Source of the DNA: Arthrobacter sp. FW306-07-I
Lineage (GTDB): Bacteria; Actinomycetota; Actinomycetes; Actinomycetales; Micrococcaceae
Assembly (NCBI RefSeq): GCF_021800405.1
Contig: NZ_CP084550.1
Coordinates: 4,278,001 to 4,342,000 of the forward strand
Direction: 5' to 3'
Length of the DNA stretch: 64,000 bases
The stretch's first letter is position 1. Each line of letters starts with the position of its first letter. This document shows, in pieces, positions 8,352 through 17,072 of the stretch. Made by a program: the position numbers and the translations under genes. Under the pieces are notes generated by a model, which was given only the letters and a program-made list of their open reading frames with translations, had not been told where the DNA came from and did no database searches.

Positions 8352-8421
8352 ACTAGAACCCAAGGGGTAAGTGCCGGCGTCGTGGTTTCCGCAGTGCGTC
8401 GGTAAGTCCCGGGGGACCGGG

Positions 8422-9585
8422 TCAGGCGGGGGTGCGGGCCATCTCCGCCTGCCGCTCCTCCACCAGGACGGCGACGGCATTGAACAGCGGATGCTCCGGC
8501 TCGAGGCCGGTGATCCTTGCCGTGGCCTCTGCGGGGCTGGCCGCTCCCAGGATGCCGGCCAGCTCGGTGGCCTCGGCGTCGGCGGGATCGTTGAACCGCA
8601 GCGCGGCGGCGATCGCGCCCAGCAGGGCCTCGGGCACCACGCCGCGTTCGGCAAGTTCCGCGGCCGGGCCGATGAACCGCTCGTGCCGGCTCAGCTTCCG
8701 CAGCGGAGCGCGGCCCACGCGGTTGACGGTGTCCGGCAGGTACGGGTTGGAAAACCTGACCAGGATTTTCTGGACATAAGCCTCCTGCTCGTCGTTGCTG
8801 AACCCGTGCTTGTCCACCAGCAGCTGCTTGGTCTCCTCCAGCACCGCCCGCACGTCCTCGGCCACGTCCTGGTCCGCCATGGCGTCGGAGATCTTCTCCA
8901 GTCCGGCTTCGAACCCGAAGTAGGCCGCCGAGGCGTGCCCGGTGTTGACCGTGAACAGCTTGCGCTCGATGTAGGGCGAAAGGTCGTCCACGAACGTGGC
9001 ACCGGGGATCACGGGGGCGGAATCACCGAAGGCCGTGCGGTCGATGACCCACTCGTAAAAGGTCTCCACGGTGACGTCCAGGCCCTGTCCGGCCTCCTGG
9101 TTGGGCACGATCCGGTCCACGGCGGTGTTGGCGAAAACTGCCTTGCCGTCCAGCACCGCAGCGGTAACCCCGGGCTGGGATGCCACCTCCTTGGCCAGGA
9201 TGTCCGTGGCGTTGATCGCGTTCTCGCAGGCCATCACCTGCAGGGGTGCCAGGTCCGGCTCCCGCGCAACGATGCCCTTGGCGATCACGGGCGCCACGAA
9301 CTTCAGGATGTGCGGACCCACCGCAGTGGTGACGATGTCCGCCGTCGAAATTTCCTGGACCAGTTCCGCTTCCTGGGCATTGGAGTTCAGGGCACGGAAG
9401 TTGTCCACGGTGCGCACGGCAGGGTTCTCCCCCACCTCGTGCACCGCGTAGCTGTCCGCCTCCTTGAGCCGGTTGATCAGCTCCTCGGCCACGTCCGCGA
9501 ACACCACTTCGTACCCGGCATCGTGCAGGAGCAGGCCCACGAACCCGCGGCCGATGTTGCCGGCACCAAAATGTACTGCCTTCAC
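8422..9585 (-). CDS. mtlD: Mannitol-1-phosphate 5-dehydrogenase
   Basis: A 387-residue NAD-dependent dehydrogenase converting mannitol 1-phosphate, delivered by the mannitol PTS, to fructose 6-phosphate in the cytoplasm. The N-terminus MKAVHFGAGNIGRGFVG gives the Rossmann G-x-G-x-x-G at residues 7-12, and GRMPVH-like and NTGHASAAYFG segments are characteristic of the polyol long-chain dehydrogenase family. It starts with GTG at 9585, sharing one base with the mtlA stop (TAGTG), so translation is coupled. Length and motifs are normal. Confidence 0.95.
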   Translation of the reverse strand: MKAVHFGAGNIGRGFVGLLLHDAGYEVVFADVAEELINRLKEADSYAVHEVGENPAVRTVDNFRALNSNAQEAELVQEISTADIVTTAVGPHILKFVAPVIAKGIVAREPDLAPLQVMACENAINATDILAKEVASQPGVTAAVLDGKAVFANTAVDRIVPNQEAGQGLDVTVETFYEWVIDRTAFGDSAPVIPGATFVDDLSPYIERKLFTVNTGHASAAYFGFEAGLEKISDAMADQDVAEDVRAVLEETKQLLVDKHGFSNDEQEAYVQKILVRFSNPYLPDTVNRVGRAPLRKLSRHERFIGPAAELAERGVVPEALLGAIAAALRFNDPADAEATELAGILGAASPAEATARITGLEPEHPLFNAVAVLVEERQAEMARTPA

Positions 9586-11684
9586 TATGCGTTGACCTTT
9601 CCGAAGAGGTCCAGGACTTCATCCACGGAGGTGGCGGCTTCCAGGCGGGCCACCTGCTCCTTGTTGGTGAAGACCTTGGCGATGGAGGACAGGATGTGCA
9701 GGTGCTCGTTGTTGATGCCGGCAACGCCCACCACGAACTTCACCTGCTTGCCGTTCCAGTCGATGCCTTCCGGGTAGCGGATGACGGACACGGCCGACTT
9801 GCGGATGTGGTCCTTGGCGGCGTTGGTGCCGTGCGGGATGGCCAGGAAGCTGCCCATGTAGGTGGACACCGATTCCTCGCGTTCGTGCATGGCAGCGATG
9901 TAGCCCTCGTCCACGGCGCCGCGGGCCAGCAGCAACCGGCCGGCTTCGTCGATGGCGGCGTCGCGGGTGGTGGCCGAACCGGTCAGCACCACGCTCTCGC
10001 GGGCCAGGATCTCCGGCGAGCCGGCGGCGGGGGCAGGGGCTGCGTCGGCCGGGGCGTCGGCGGCGTGGGCTCCGTGGGTGGTGCCGGCGTCGGCCGCCGC
10101 TGCCACTGCCGGCCCGGAGGCGGAGGCGCCGCCGGGTGTACCTGCTCCCGCGTCCGGCCCTTCGGTTGCCGCAGTACCTTCAGTGTTGCTCTCGCGGACC
10201 AGGTCAACGATCTCGTCGTAGCGGGGGCTGTTCATGAAGTTGTCCACCGAGTAGTGCATGGCGCTGGAGGTGACAGGCTTGGCGCGTTCGGTCAGGTCCT
10301 GGTGGGTGACCACCACGTCGTAGGTGTCGCTAAGGTTGGCGATGGAGGCGTTGGTGACCTTGACGTCCGGGAAGCCGGCCGCCTTGATCTTGTTCCGCAG
10401 CACCGAAGCGCCCATGGCACTGGAGCCCATGCCGGCGTCGCACGCGAACACAATGTTCCGCACAGGACCGGCCAGCACGCCCACTCCGCCGCGGCCCGCC
10501 GCTGCGCCCGCAGCCGTTCCGGCACCGGTCAGGTGGGAGGACACGGAACTCTTCTTGCCCTTCATCTCCTCCATGCGGGCGGTGGCATCGCCCAGGTCCG
10601 CTTCGTCGCTGTGCTTGGTGGTCTTCAGGATGACCGAAGAGACCAGGAAGGAAACTGCGGCCGCCAGGACCACGGAGAGGATCACGCCGAAGTAGCTGTC
10701 GCGGGAGGTCTGTGCCAGCACGGCGAAAATGGAGCCAGGGGCGGCCGGCGCCACCAGGCCGGAGTTGGTAACGGCAAGGGTGGCGATGCCGGTCATGCCG
10801 CCGGCGATGGTACCCAGGATCAGCAGCGGGCGCATCAGGACGTACGGGAAGTAGATCTCGTGGATGCCGCCGAGGAACTGGATGATGGCTGCGCCGGGAG
10901 CCGATGCCTTGGCGGCACCGCGGCCGAAGAATGTGTACGCAAGCAGGAGGCCCAGGCCGGGGCCGGGGTTGGCTTCCAGCAGGAAGAGGATCGACTTGCC
11001 CTGCTCAAGGGACTGCTGCACGCCCAGCGGGGTGAGCACCCCGTGGTTGATGGCGTTGTTGAGGAACAGGACCTTGGCCGGCTCGATGAAGATGCTGGTC
11101 AGCGGCAGGAGGCCGTTCTGTACCAGGAACTGCACGAAATTGCCCGCGGCGGTGCTGAAGGCGGTGACCAAAGGCGATATGCCGTAGAACCCCAGCAACG
11201 CCAACAGGGCGCCCCAGATGCCGGCGGAGAAGTTGTTGACCAGCATCTCGAAGCCGGGGCGGATCTTGCCGTCCCAGATCGAGTCGATCTTCTTCATGGT
11301 CCAGCCGCCAAGGGGGCCCATGATCATGGCGCCGATGAACATCGGGATGCCTGCGCCGACGATCACGCCCATGGTGCCGATTGCTCCCACCACGCCGCCG
11401 CGGACGTCGTAGACCATCTTGCCGCCGGTGTAGCCGATGAGCAGCGGCAGCAGGTAGGTGATCATGGGGCCTACCAGGCCGATGTTCGGCTTCCCGCCAG
11501 TCTCACCGAAACCACCCAGTTGCGGAACCGGCAGCCACCCCTTCTCGATGAAGAGGGCGGTGATGATGCCCCAGGCGATGAACGCCCCGATATTGGGCAT
11601 GATCATGCCGGACAGGAATGTCCCGAACTTTTGGACGTGCACGCGCGCGCTGGTGCGGGGTTTTGCAACTGTCTCTGTTGCCAT
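9585..11684 (-). CDS. mtlA: PTS mannitol transporter, IICBA component
   Basis: A 699-residue multidomain permease that imports mannitol and phosphorylates it. IIC membrane domain about residues 20-355 with NNAINHGVLTPLG (209-221) and the mannitol-type GGIHEIYFPYV (272-282). IIB about 405-500 with phospho-acceptor C415 in CDAGMGSSAMG. An Ala/Gly/Pro-rich linker (about 505-555). IIA about 556-699 with phospho-acceptor H618 in AIPHGT. All three domains are complete, as in E. coli MtlA. RBS AGGA lies about 8 bases before ATG 11684. The 90-base gap to the upstream tetR gene holds no terminator that I can see. Confidence 0.96.
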   Translation of the reverse strand: MATETVAKPRTSARVHVQKFGTFLSGMIMPNIGAFIAWGIITALFIEKGWLPVPQLGGFGETGGKPNIGLVGPMITYLLPLLIGYTGGKMVYDVRGGVVGAIGTMGVIVGAGIPMFIGAMIMGPLGGWTMKKIDSIWDGKIRPGFEMLVNNFSAGIWGALLALLGFYGISPLVTAFSTAAGNFVQFLVQNGLLPLTSIFIEPAKVLFLNNAINHGVLTPLGVQQSLEQGKSILFLLEANPGPGLGLLLAYTFFGRGAAKASAPGAAIIQFLGGIHEIYFPYVLMRPLLILGTIAGGMTGIATLAVTNSGLVAPAAPGSIFAVLAQTSRDSYFGVILSVVLAAAVSFLVSSVILKTTKHSDEADLGDATARMEEMKGKKSSVSSHLTGAGTAAGAAAGRGGVGVLAGPVRNIVFACDAGMGSSAMGASVLRNKIKAAGFPDVKVTNASIANLSDTYDVVVTHQDLTERAKPVTSSAMHYSVDNFMNSPRYDEIVDLVRESNTEGTAATEGPDAGAGTPGGASASGPAVAAAADAGTTHGAHAADAPADAAPAPAAGSPEILARESVVLTGSATTRDAAIDEAGRLLLARGAVDEGYIAAMHEREESVSTYMGSFLAIPHGTNAAKDHIRKSAVSVIRYPEGIDWNGKQVKFVVGVAGINNEHLHILSSIAKVFTNKEQVARLEAATSVDEVLDLFGKVNA

Positions 11685-11774
11685 GTGATTTCCTAACCGT
11701 CATTTCCTGCTGCTCCGCAGGATTGGTTTCGATGATTACGACGATGTACTGCTGGGTATTACCGGGTTGTGCGG

Positions 11775-12503
11775 CTAACCTGCCGGGCTGGTGGAGATCC
11801 GGTGGAGCCATTCGAGGAAGAGCTTGAGTTCCGAGCTGGAAAGCTGGTCAGAGTGCGAAGCCTGAAGTGCGGCGTTCAGGGCGATCGCTGCCACCACCAC
11901 CGAGGACTTCCCGGTGCCGCCCGGGGCCGGGCCGCTGGCAGGCTCGGCGGACACCGCGAAGATCATGGCGTCCCGGGTCATGGTGGACAATTCGAGGTTG
12001 CGTTCGGTGGCGGGCTCCGCAATCAGCATCAGCGTCACACCCACGTTGGCCGCCAGGATGGACCTGGCCGCCTCCCTTGGCTGGACATTCAGCTGGCCCG
12101 CCGCCGCTGCCTTGTTCAGCATCTCCTCCATCAACGCTTCGGCATCGGCCACAATGGCCGGCCGGCTTTCCGGGCGGATATTGCCGAACATCACCAGGTA
12201 CAGCTCCGGCTGGTTGAGGCCGAACTGGACGTGGTTGTCCCACATTCTCCGGATGTCCTCAAGCGGCTGTCCGGAGGGGGCGAAATCCCTTTCGCCCGCG
12301 ACATATTCTTCAAACCCTGCGGCGACGACGGCGTCGAACAAACCTTCCTTGTCACCGAAGTGGTGGTACAGCGTGGGAGCCGAAACCCCCGCCAGCTGGG
12401 TGATCTGGCGGGTGGAGACCGGGGCTCCCGCGGAATTGGCCAACAGTTCCGCGGCAGCACGAAGCAGCCGCATTTTGGGGGGAAGCTGGCCATCCAAACT
12501 CAT
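11775..12503 (-). CDS. TetR family regulator of the mannitol PTS locus
   Basis: A 242-residue TetR-type repressor. The N-terminal HTH is typical (VSTRQITQLAGVSAPTLYHHFGDKEGLFDAVV, residues about 29-60). The ligand domain is variable. It is in line with mtlA-mtlD and divergent from ptsI, and a perfect palindrome (TATAGC-GTT-GCTATA) lies 19 bases upstream of its start. That placement suggests it controls itself, mtlAD and ptsI; the ligand is unknown. Mannitol operons of other bacteria normally use MtlR or DeoR/GntR-type regulators, so a TetR here is less usual. Confidence 0.85.
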   Translation of the reverse strand: MSLDGQLPPKMRLLRAAAELLANSAGAPVSTRQITQLAGVSAPTLYHHFGDKEGLFDAVVAAGFEEYVAGERDFAPSGQPLEDIRRMWDNHVQFGLNQPELYLVMFGNIRPESRPAIVADAEALMEEMLNKAAAAGQLNVQPREAARSILAANVGVTLMLIAEPATERNLELSTMTRDAMIFAVSAEPASGPAPGGTGKSSVVVAAIALNAALQASHSDQLSSSELKLFLEWLHRISTSPAG

Positions 12504-12521
12504 AACCGCTACCCTAGCACC

Positions 12522-12536
12522 TATAGCGTTGCTATA
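12522..12536. promoter_or_regulatory. Palindromic operator between tetR and ptsI
   Basis: TATAGC (12522-12527), GTT, GCTATA (12531-12536): a perfect 6-3-6 dyad between the divergent tetR and ptsI genes. It is AT-rich against a GC-rich background and can overlap a -10 element of either gene. Confidence 0.65.
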
Positions 12537-12665
12537 TGAACTGAATCACATACAATTTTTTCAGGCACGTTTCCTGCCCCTGGACGTAGCAGTCCTCCGG
12601 CCGGACCCGGCATGGCGCCGGAGCACTTGGCGGGCCTGTCTACCGGCAGAGAATGAGGACCTTCA

Positions 12666-14351
12666 GTGCAGAACTTCCCAGGAGTAGGCGTCAGCCCAGG
12701 CCGCGTCATCGGCACGATCCGGCAGATGCCCAAGCCGATCAGCGAGCCTCCCGCCGGTGAACAGCTGGCCCCTGACACCACTGCCGAAGAAGCCACCGCA
12801 GCGTTGAAGGCTGCAGCCCAGGCCGTGCACGACGAACTGAAGGACCGTGCCGCCCACGCTACCGGCGACGGCAAGGCCGTCCTGGAAGCAACTGCCCTGA
12901 TGGCCAAGGACACCATGCTGATCAAGGGCGCGGCCAAGCTGGTGGCCCGGGGTGTTTCTGCCGAACGCGCCATCTGGGAATCCGGCTCCTCGGTGTCCGA
13001 AATGCTGCACAACCTGGGCGGTTACATGGCCGAACGCGCCACCGACGTCCTCGATGTGCGCGCCCGGATCGTCGCCGAGCTGCGGGGCGTAGCCGCACCC
13101 GGCATCCCCGCCTCCAACGCCCCCTTCGTCCTGGTGGCAGAAGACCTGGCCCCCGCGGACACCGCAACCCTGGACCCCAACAAGGTCCTGGCCCTCGTCA
13201 CCGCCGGCGGCGGCCCCCAGTCCCACACCGCCATCATCGCCCGCTCCCTCGGCCTGCCCGCCGTGGTGGCCGCCGTCGGTGTTGACGAACTGCCCGACGG
13301 CACCGAGGTCTACGTGGACGGCGCTGCCGGCCTCATCACCGTCGAGCCGGACGATTCCCTGCGCGCAACGGCGGAAGCCTGGGCTGCCACGGCATCGCTG
13401 CTCGCGGAATTCACCGGCACGGGCGCGACGGCGGACGGCCACGAAGTGCCGCTGCTGGCCAACGTGGGCGGCGGCAAGGACGCCGAGGCGGCCGCAAAGC
13501 TGGGAGCCCAGGGCGTGGGGCTCTTCCGCACCGAGTTCTGCTTCCTGGAACGGGACACCGAACCCAGCGTCGAGGAACAGGCCGCAGCCTACAAGAGCGT
13601 CTTCGACGCCTTCCCCGGCAAGAAGGTGGTCCTGCGGACGCTGGATGCCGGCGCCGACAAGCCGCTGCCCTTCCTGACCGATTCCACCGAACCCAACCCG
13701 GCCCTGGGTGTCCGCGGCTACCGCACCGATTTCACCACCCCCGGTGTCCTTGACCGGCAGCTGGAAGCCATCGCCCTGGCCGAGCAGCAGTCCCAGGCCG
13801 ACGTCTGGGTCATGGCACCCATGATCTCCACGGCGGAAGAAGCCGCCCGCTTCGCCTCCATGTGCGCTGACGCCGGCATCAAGACCCCGGGCGTGATGGT
13901 GGAGGTTCCGTCCGCGGCCCTCACCGCCGAATCCATCCTCCGCGAAGTCGGCTTCGCGAGCTTGGGAACCAACGACCTCACGCAGTACGCCATGGCCGCC
14001 GACCGCCAGCTCGGCCCGCTGGCCAACCTGAACACCCCGTGGCAGCCCGCGGTCCTGCGCCTCGTTGGGCTGACCGTCGAAGGCTCCCGCGCGGAAGGCC
14101 ACAACAAGCCCGTGGGCGTCTGTGGTGAGGCTGCCGCCGATCCCGCCCTCGCCGTCGTCCTTACCGGCCTTGGCGTCAGCACCCTGTCCATGACCGCCCG
14201 CTCGCTGGCCGCAGTGGCAGCGGTCCTGAAGACGGTCACCCTGTCCGAGGCGCAGGAACTGGCCAAGCTGGCCCTGTCCGCACCGAGCGCCACCGAGGCA
14301 CGGGCATGGGTCCGGGAGAAGCTGCCGGTCCTGGAGGAGCTGGGGCTCTGA
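12666..14351 (+). CDS. ptsI: PTS enzyme I (phosphoenolpyruvate-protein phosphotransferase)
   Basis: A 561-residue cytoplasmic enzyme that takes phosphate from PEP and passes it to HPr, feeding all PTS sugars including MtlA. The phosphohistidine is H187 in GGGPQSHTAIIARSLG. The C-terminal PEP-binding barrel shows GVGLFRTEFCFLERD, GVRGYR, LGTNDLTQYAMAADR and GVCGE with the catalytic Cys. Start is GTG 12666 with GAGG about 9 bases upstream. No HPr (ptsH) gene is in the window. Its placement next to mtlA suggests that enzyme I supply is tied to mannitol use. Confidence 0.95.
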   Translation: MQNFPGVGVSPGRVIGTIRQMPKPISEPPAGEQLAPDTTAEEATAALKAAAQAVHDELKDRAAHATGDGKAVLEATALMAKDTMLIKGAAKLVARGVSAERAIWESGSSVSEMLHNLGGYMAERATDVLDVRARIVAELRGVAAPGIPASNAPFVLVAEDLAPADTATLDPNKVLALVTAGGGPQSHTAIIARSLGLPAVVAAVGVDELPDGTEVYVDGAAGLITVEPDDSLRATAEAWAATASLLAEFTGTGATADGHEVPLLANVGGGKDAEAAAKLGAQGVGLFRTEFCFLERDTEPSVEEQAAAYKSVFDAFPGKKVVLRTLDAGADKPLPFLTDSTEPNPALGVRGYRTDFTTPGVLDRQLEAIALAEQQSQADVWVMAPMISTAEEAARFASMCADAGIKTPGVMVEVPSAALTAESILREVGFASLGTNDLTQYAMAADRQLGPLANLNTPWQPAVLRLVGLTVEGSRAEGHNKPVGVCGEAAADPALAVVLTGLGVSTLSMTARSLAAVAAVLKTVTLSEAQELAKLALSAPSATEARAWVREKLPVLEELGL

Positions 14352-14402
14352 CGCCCCCGCCCGCCTCCGGTACGCCGGCTGCGGCCGGGATAGGCTACAT
14401 GC

Positions 14403-14825
14403 ATGGCACTGATAGCCCCCCGAGTCACGGCCGGCCTGCCCGCCGGCGATGCGCGCAGCCTTGCGCGCGCCCTTGAGGACAGCAATGACATCACCGTGTT
14501 CGTTGACGGCACCGTCCACCGCCTGCCCGGACAGGCGCGGGACGCCGTCGTGGACCTCCTCGCCAGGCTGGGCCGTGGCGAGACGGTGACCGTGAGCAGC
14601 GTGGAGGACATGTTGACCACCTCGCAGGCAGCCGAGCTGGCGGGGATCTCGCACACCTACCTGCGCAACATGACTGACCGCGGCGAGATCCCGGTGGAGT
14701 ACCGCGGCTCGCACCGCCGCATCCGGACGGCCGACATCATGGCCTGGCTCGAAAAGCAGAAGCTTGCGGAACAGAAGCGCAAGCAGGAAAAGAACGCCGG
14801 GGACAACGCCGGCGCGGGCGAGTAG
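14403..14825 (+). CDS. Excisionase-type HTH DNA-binding protein
   Basis: A 140-residue protein with a MerR/excisionase-like helix-turn-helix at about residues 71-117 (LTTSQAAELAGISHTYLRNM followed by YRGSHRRIRTADIMAWLEKQK). The N-terminal 65 residues resemble the small dimerisation region of antitoxin-type HTH proteins that usually precede a PIN-domain toxin. Here the next gene, overlapping its stop (TAGTG), is instead an alpha/beta hydrolase. The C-terminal tail is Lys/Gln/Asn-rich. DNA binding is well supported, targets unknown. Confidence 0.75.
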   Translation: MALIAPRVTAGLPAGDARSLARALEDSNDITVFVDGTVHRLPGQARDAVVDLLARLGRGETVTVSSVEDMLTTSQAAELAGISHTYLRNMTDRGEIPVEYRGSHRRIRTADIMAWLEKQKLAEQKRKQEKNAGDNAGAGE

Positions 14826-15655
14826 TGCGGACGCGGATGGCTTGGCCGCGGGCCCGGAAAGACATTGCGCTGCAGTCAGCCGACGTGGAAGCGAACGGCT
14901 TTCAGGGGCGCATCCTCTGGTCAGACGGAACTCCTGCACCGGGACTGGAGGCTGCGGCCGGTGCGGCAGCACCGGCCTATATCCTCATCCACGGCATCGG
15001 TGTTTCGCACCGCTACCTGCGGCGCCTGCATGGCCAACTTGCCGCCGTCGCGCCCACCTATTCGCTGGACCTTCCGGGATTCGCCGCAACACCCAAGCCC
15101 GGCAGGCAGCTGTCCGTGGCGGACTATGGCGCCTTCATCGCGCAGGTGCTGAAGGCCAGCGGCATCAGCTCGTACATCCTGGTGGGGCATTCGATGGGCG
15201 TGCAGTTCGCCATCGAGGCCGCCCTCTACGCGCCAGGCCAGGCGCAACGGGTGGTGCTAATGGGCCCGGTGGTGGACTCGCGGCACCGCAGCCTGCGGCG
15301 GCAGGGCTTGGCCCTGTTCCTTGATGCGCTCCTCCGCGAGAGCGCCTCCTCCAACTGGCTCGTCGTTTCGGACTACTTCCGCTGCGGCCCGCGCTGGTAC
15401 TTGACTGAGTTGCCCGTGATGATGTCCTATCCAACCGAGCTGCGGCTCGCGGGGATCAACGTGCCGGTCCTGGTCCTGCGGGGCAGCCACGACCAGGTGG
15501 CAGGCGGCGATTGGTCGCTCCGGCTCTCTCGCGTGGTGCAGCAAGGCAGTTTCGTCGAGATAGCGCGAGCGGGGCACGTGGTCCAGCACCTGCGCCCCCG
15601 GCTGGTGGCCGACGCCATCAAATCCTGGGCCGCGCGGCCCACCGGCGCATCTTGA
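14825..15655 (+). CDS. Alpha/beta hydrolase
   Basis: A 276-residue hydrolase with the complete catalytic triad of the fold: nucleophile S123 in GHSMG, acid D223 in GSHDQV, base H251 in GHVVQ; oxyanion-hole HGIG at 56-59. GTG start shares a base with the stop of the HTH gene, so the two are coupled. No signal peptide. The substrate cannot be told; esterase, lactonase or C-C hydrolase are all possible. The last 38 bases overlap the 3' end of the converging PucR-type gene. Confidence 0.85.
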   Translation: MRTRMAWPRARKDIALQSADVEANGFQGRILWSDGTPAPGLEAAAGAAAPAYILIHGIGVSHRYLRRLHGQLAAVAPTYSLDLPGFAATPKPGRQLSVADYGAFIAQVLKASGISSYILVGHSMGVQFAIEAALYAPGQAQRVVLMGPVVDSRHRSLRRQGLALFLDALLRESASSNWLVVSDYFRCGPRWYLTELPVMMSYPTELRLAGINVPVLVLRGSHDQVAGGDWSLRLSRVVQQGSFVEIARAGHVVQHLRPRLVADAIKSWAARPTGAS

Positions 15656-16838
15656 GCGCGGCGTGCAGTTCCAGGCGGGGAAGCCCCTTCAGGGGGTCCA
15701 CGCCCAGCAGTTGGCGGATCCGGCCCAGCCGGTTGTAGATGCTGCTCCGGTGCAGGTGGAGCTTGCCAGCCACGTCCTGGACCGATCCGTCGTTGTCATA
15801 GAGCAGTTCCAGCACGGGGATGAGCTCGCCGTTGCGGTCGTGGTCCTCAAGCATTCGGAAGTACACCGATCCGGAGTCCGCCCAGGCCCCCACTCCTCCC
15901 CCGGCCGAAGCCAGGAGCTGGTACACGCCGGTGGACCTGCAATCCACCAGCTCGCCCAGCTGCGGATCCACCGCCGCGGCCTGGGCCGCCACGCGGGACT
16001 GCCGGTATGCCTCGGCGAGCTGCCTGGTCTTGGCGAAGCCCTCGCTGATGCCCAGGATGATCCGGTGGACCGGACGGCCAGAGCGCTTTGCCAGCTCCAG
16101 CTGGTAGTGGACCAGGACCTGCGCATGGTTGGCGCGGCCGGTCGATTCCCGGAACAGCACCACCGAATGGGTCTCCGTGCCGGCACTGAAGAGGGCGGCA
16201 TCCATGCCCACCGTTGCCTGCAGCGCCGTGGAGCGGTGGATCAGTGTGGACGCGATGGGGTCCGGGCCGCTGGCCCACCCGTCGGCATCAAGTACCGTGA
16301 CCATCTGCCACGGCCCCCGGCCCTGGACTTCCTTCCATCCCGCCACCGCCGCCACCGCGTTGGGTTCTCCGGAACAGGCCAGCAGGAACTCACGCTCCCG
16401 ACTCCGCCGGAATTCGGATTCGGCAGTATTGGAGTCGAGCAGGAGGCCGGAAAGCAGCTCCAGCTCATGGTTGACGGCCGGCAGCTGGGTGAGGATCGCC
16501 GTCGGGCTTTCCTCCGCCGAGTCCTGCTGCACCCAGAGGTACCCCACCCGGAAACCCCGGACCATCAGCGGGACGCAGACCCGGCCCAGCATGCCCAGGT
16601 CCGGGTTGGCCGGGACCACGACGGGGCGCACGGCGGTGGCGATCCCATGCGACAGCTGCCACGCGCTCACGTCCGCAGGTACCTTCTTGCTCAGGAGGAA
16701 GTTCACCCGCACCCGGTCGGCGTGGGACTGGTTGGAGCTGTAGGCAAGCAGCAGGCCGTCCAGATCTTCTAGGGACAGGCCGCGGCCCAGCTTCTGCGCC
16801 ACCTGTTCGACCAGCTGTTCCACACCCTGCTGCTGCAT
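15618..16838 (-). CDS. PucR-type transcriptional regulator, probable AdeR-like activator of ald
   Basis: A 406-residue regulator with a C-terminal PucR/CdaR HTH at about residues 349-381 (DVAGKLHLHRSSIYNRLGRI) and a long N-terminal sensory region. It is divergent from alanine dehydrogenase, the same arrangement as AdeR, the PucR-like activator of ald in Bacillus subtilis. A 32-base dyad sits between the two genes. The functional link is inferred from family and position. Its 3' end overlaps the converging hydrolase gene by 38 bases. Confidence 0.8.
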   Translation of the reverse strand: MQQQGVEQLVEQVAQKLGRGLSLEDLDGLLLAYSSNQSHADRVRVNFLLSKKVPADVSAWQLSHGIATAVRPVVVPANPDLGMLGRVCVPLMVRGFRVGYLWVQQDSAEESPTAILTQLPAVNHELELLSGLLLDSNTAESEFRRSREREFLLACSGEPNAVAAVAGWKEVQGRGPWQMVTVLDADGWASGPDPIASTLIHRSTALQATVGMDAALFSAGTETHSVVLFRESTGRANHAQVLVHYQLELAKRSGRPVHRIILGISEGFAKTRQLAEAYRQSRVAAQAAAVDPQLGELVDCRSTGVYQLLASAGGGVGAWADSGSVYFRMLEDHDRNGELIPVLELLYDNDGSVQDVAGKLHLHRSSIYNRLGRIRQLLGVDPLKGLPRLELHAALKMRRWAARPRI

Positions 16839-16897
16839 GGGCCAACAGTACTGCCTTCAAAGCGCCCTGGACGAACGGACAGGAGGCGACACCTGAC

Positions 16898-16929
16898 GCT
16901 TCAGGACTCGACAGATGTCGAGCTGAAGC
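16898..16929. promoter_or_regulatory. Long dyad between PucR-type regulator and ald
   Basis: GCTTCAG (16898-16904) pairs with CTGAAGC (16923-16929) and CTCGAC (16907-16912) with GTCGAG (16917-16922), with a two-base asymmetry (GA) on the left and loop AGAT. It lies about 145 bases before ald and 60 bases before the regulator start: a good activator-binding site for the PucR-type protein. Confidence 0.6.
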
Positions 16930-17072
16930 GGCGGAAAACCTCAGAAATCCGCGGTTTTGAAGTCTGCGCCCCCCACCCGTCATGTCGGCTGGCTCACAGC
17001 GGGATTTATCGTTGAAACACGAAAATCCTTCCGCATTTCCCGGCCCACCGGCCCCAAAAACTGGAGCAGACG

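Larger units (their letters stand above)
6695..8352 (-). mobile_element. IS30 family insertion sequence
   Basis: About 1658 bp bounded by 15-bp terminal inverted repeats matching at 14 of 15 positions: GGGTCGTTGCAACAC at 6695-6709 and its complement at 8338-8352. CTAG is found immediately outside both ends (6691-6694 and 8353-8356) and is the likely target duplication. One transposase gene fills the element. Joining the flanks across CTAG rebuilds a long palindrome, the kind of target IS30 elements prefer. The exact ends are inferred; a 2-3 bp duplication inside CTAG cannot be excluded because CTAG is self-complementary. Confidence 0.8.
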
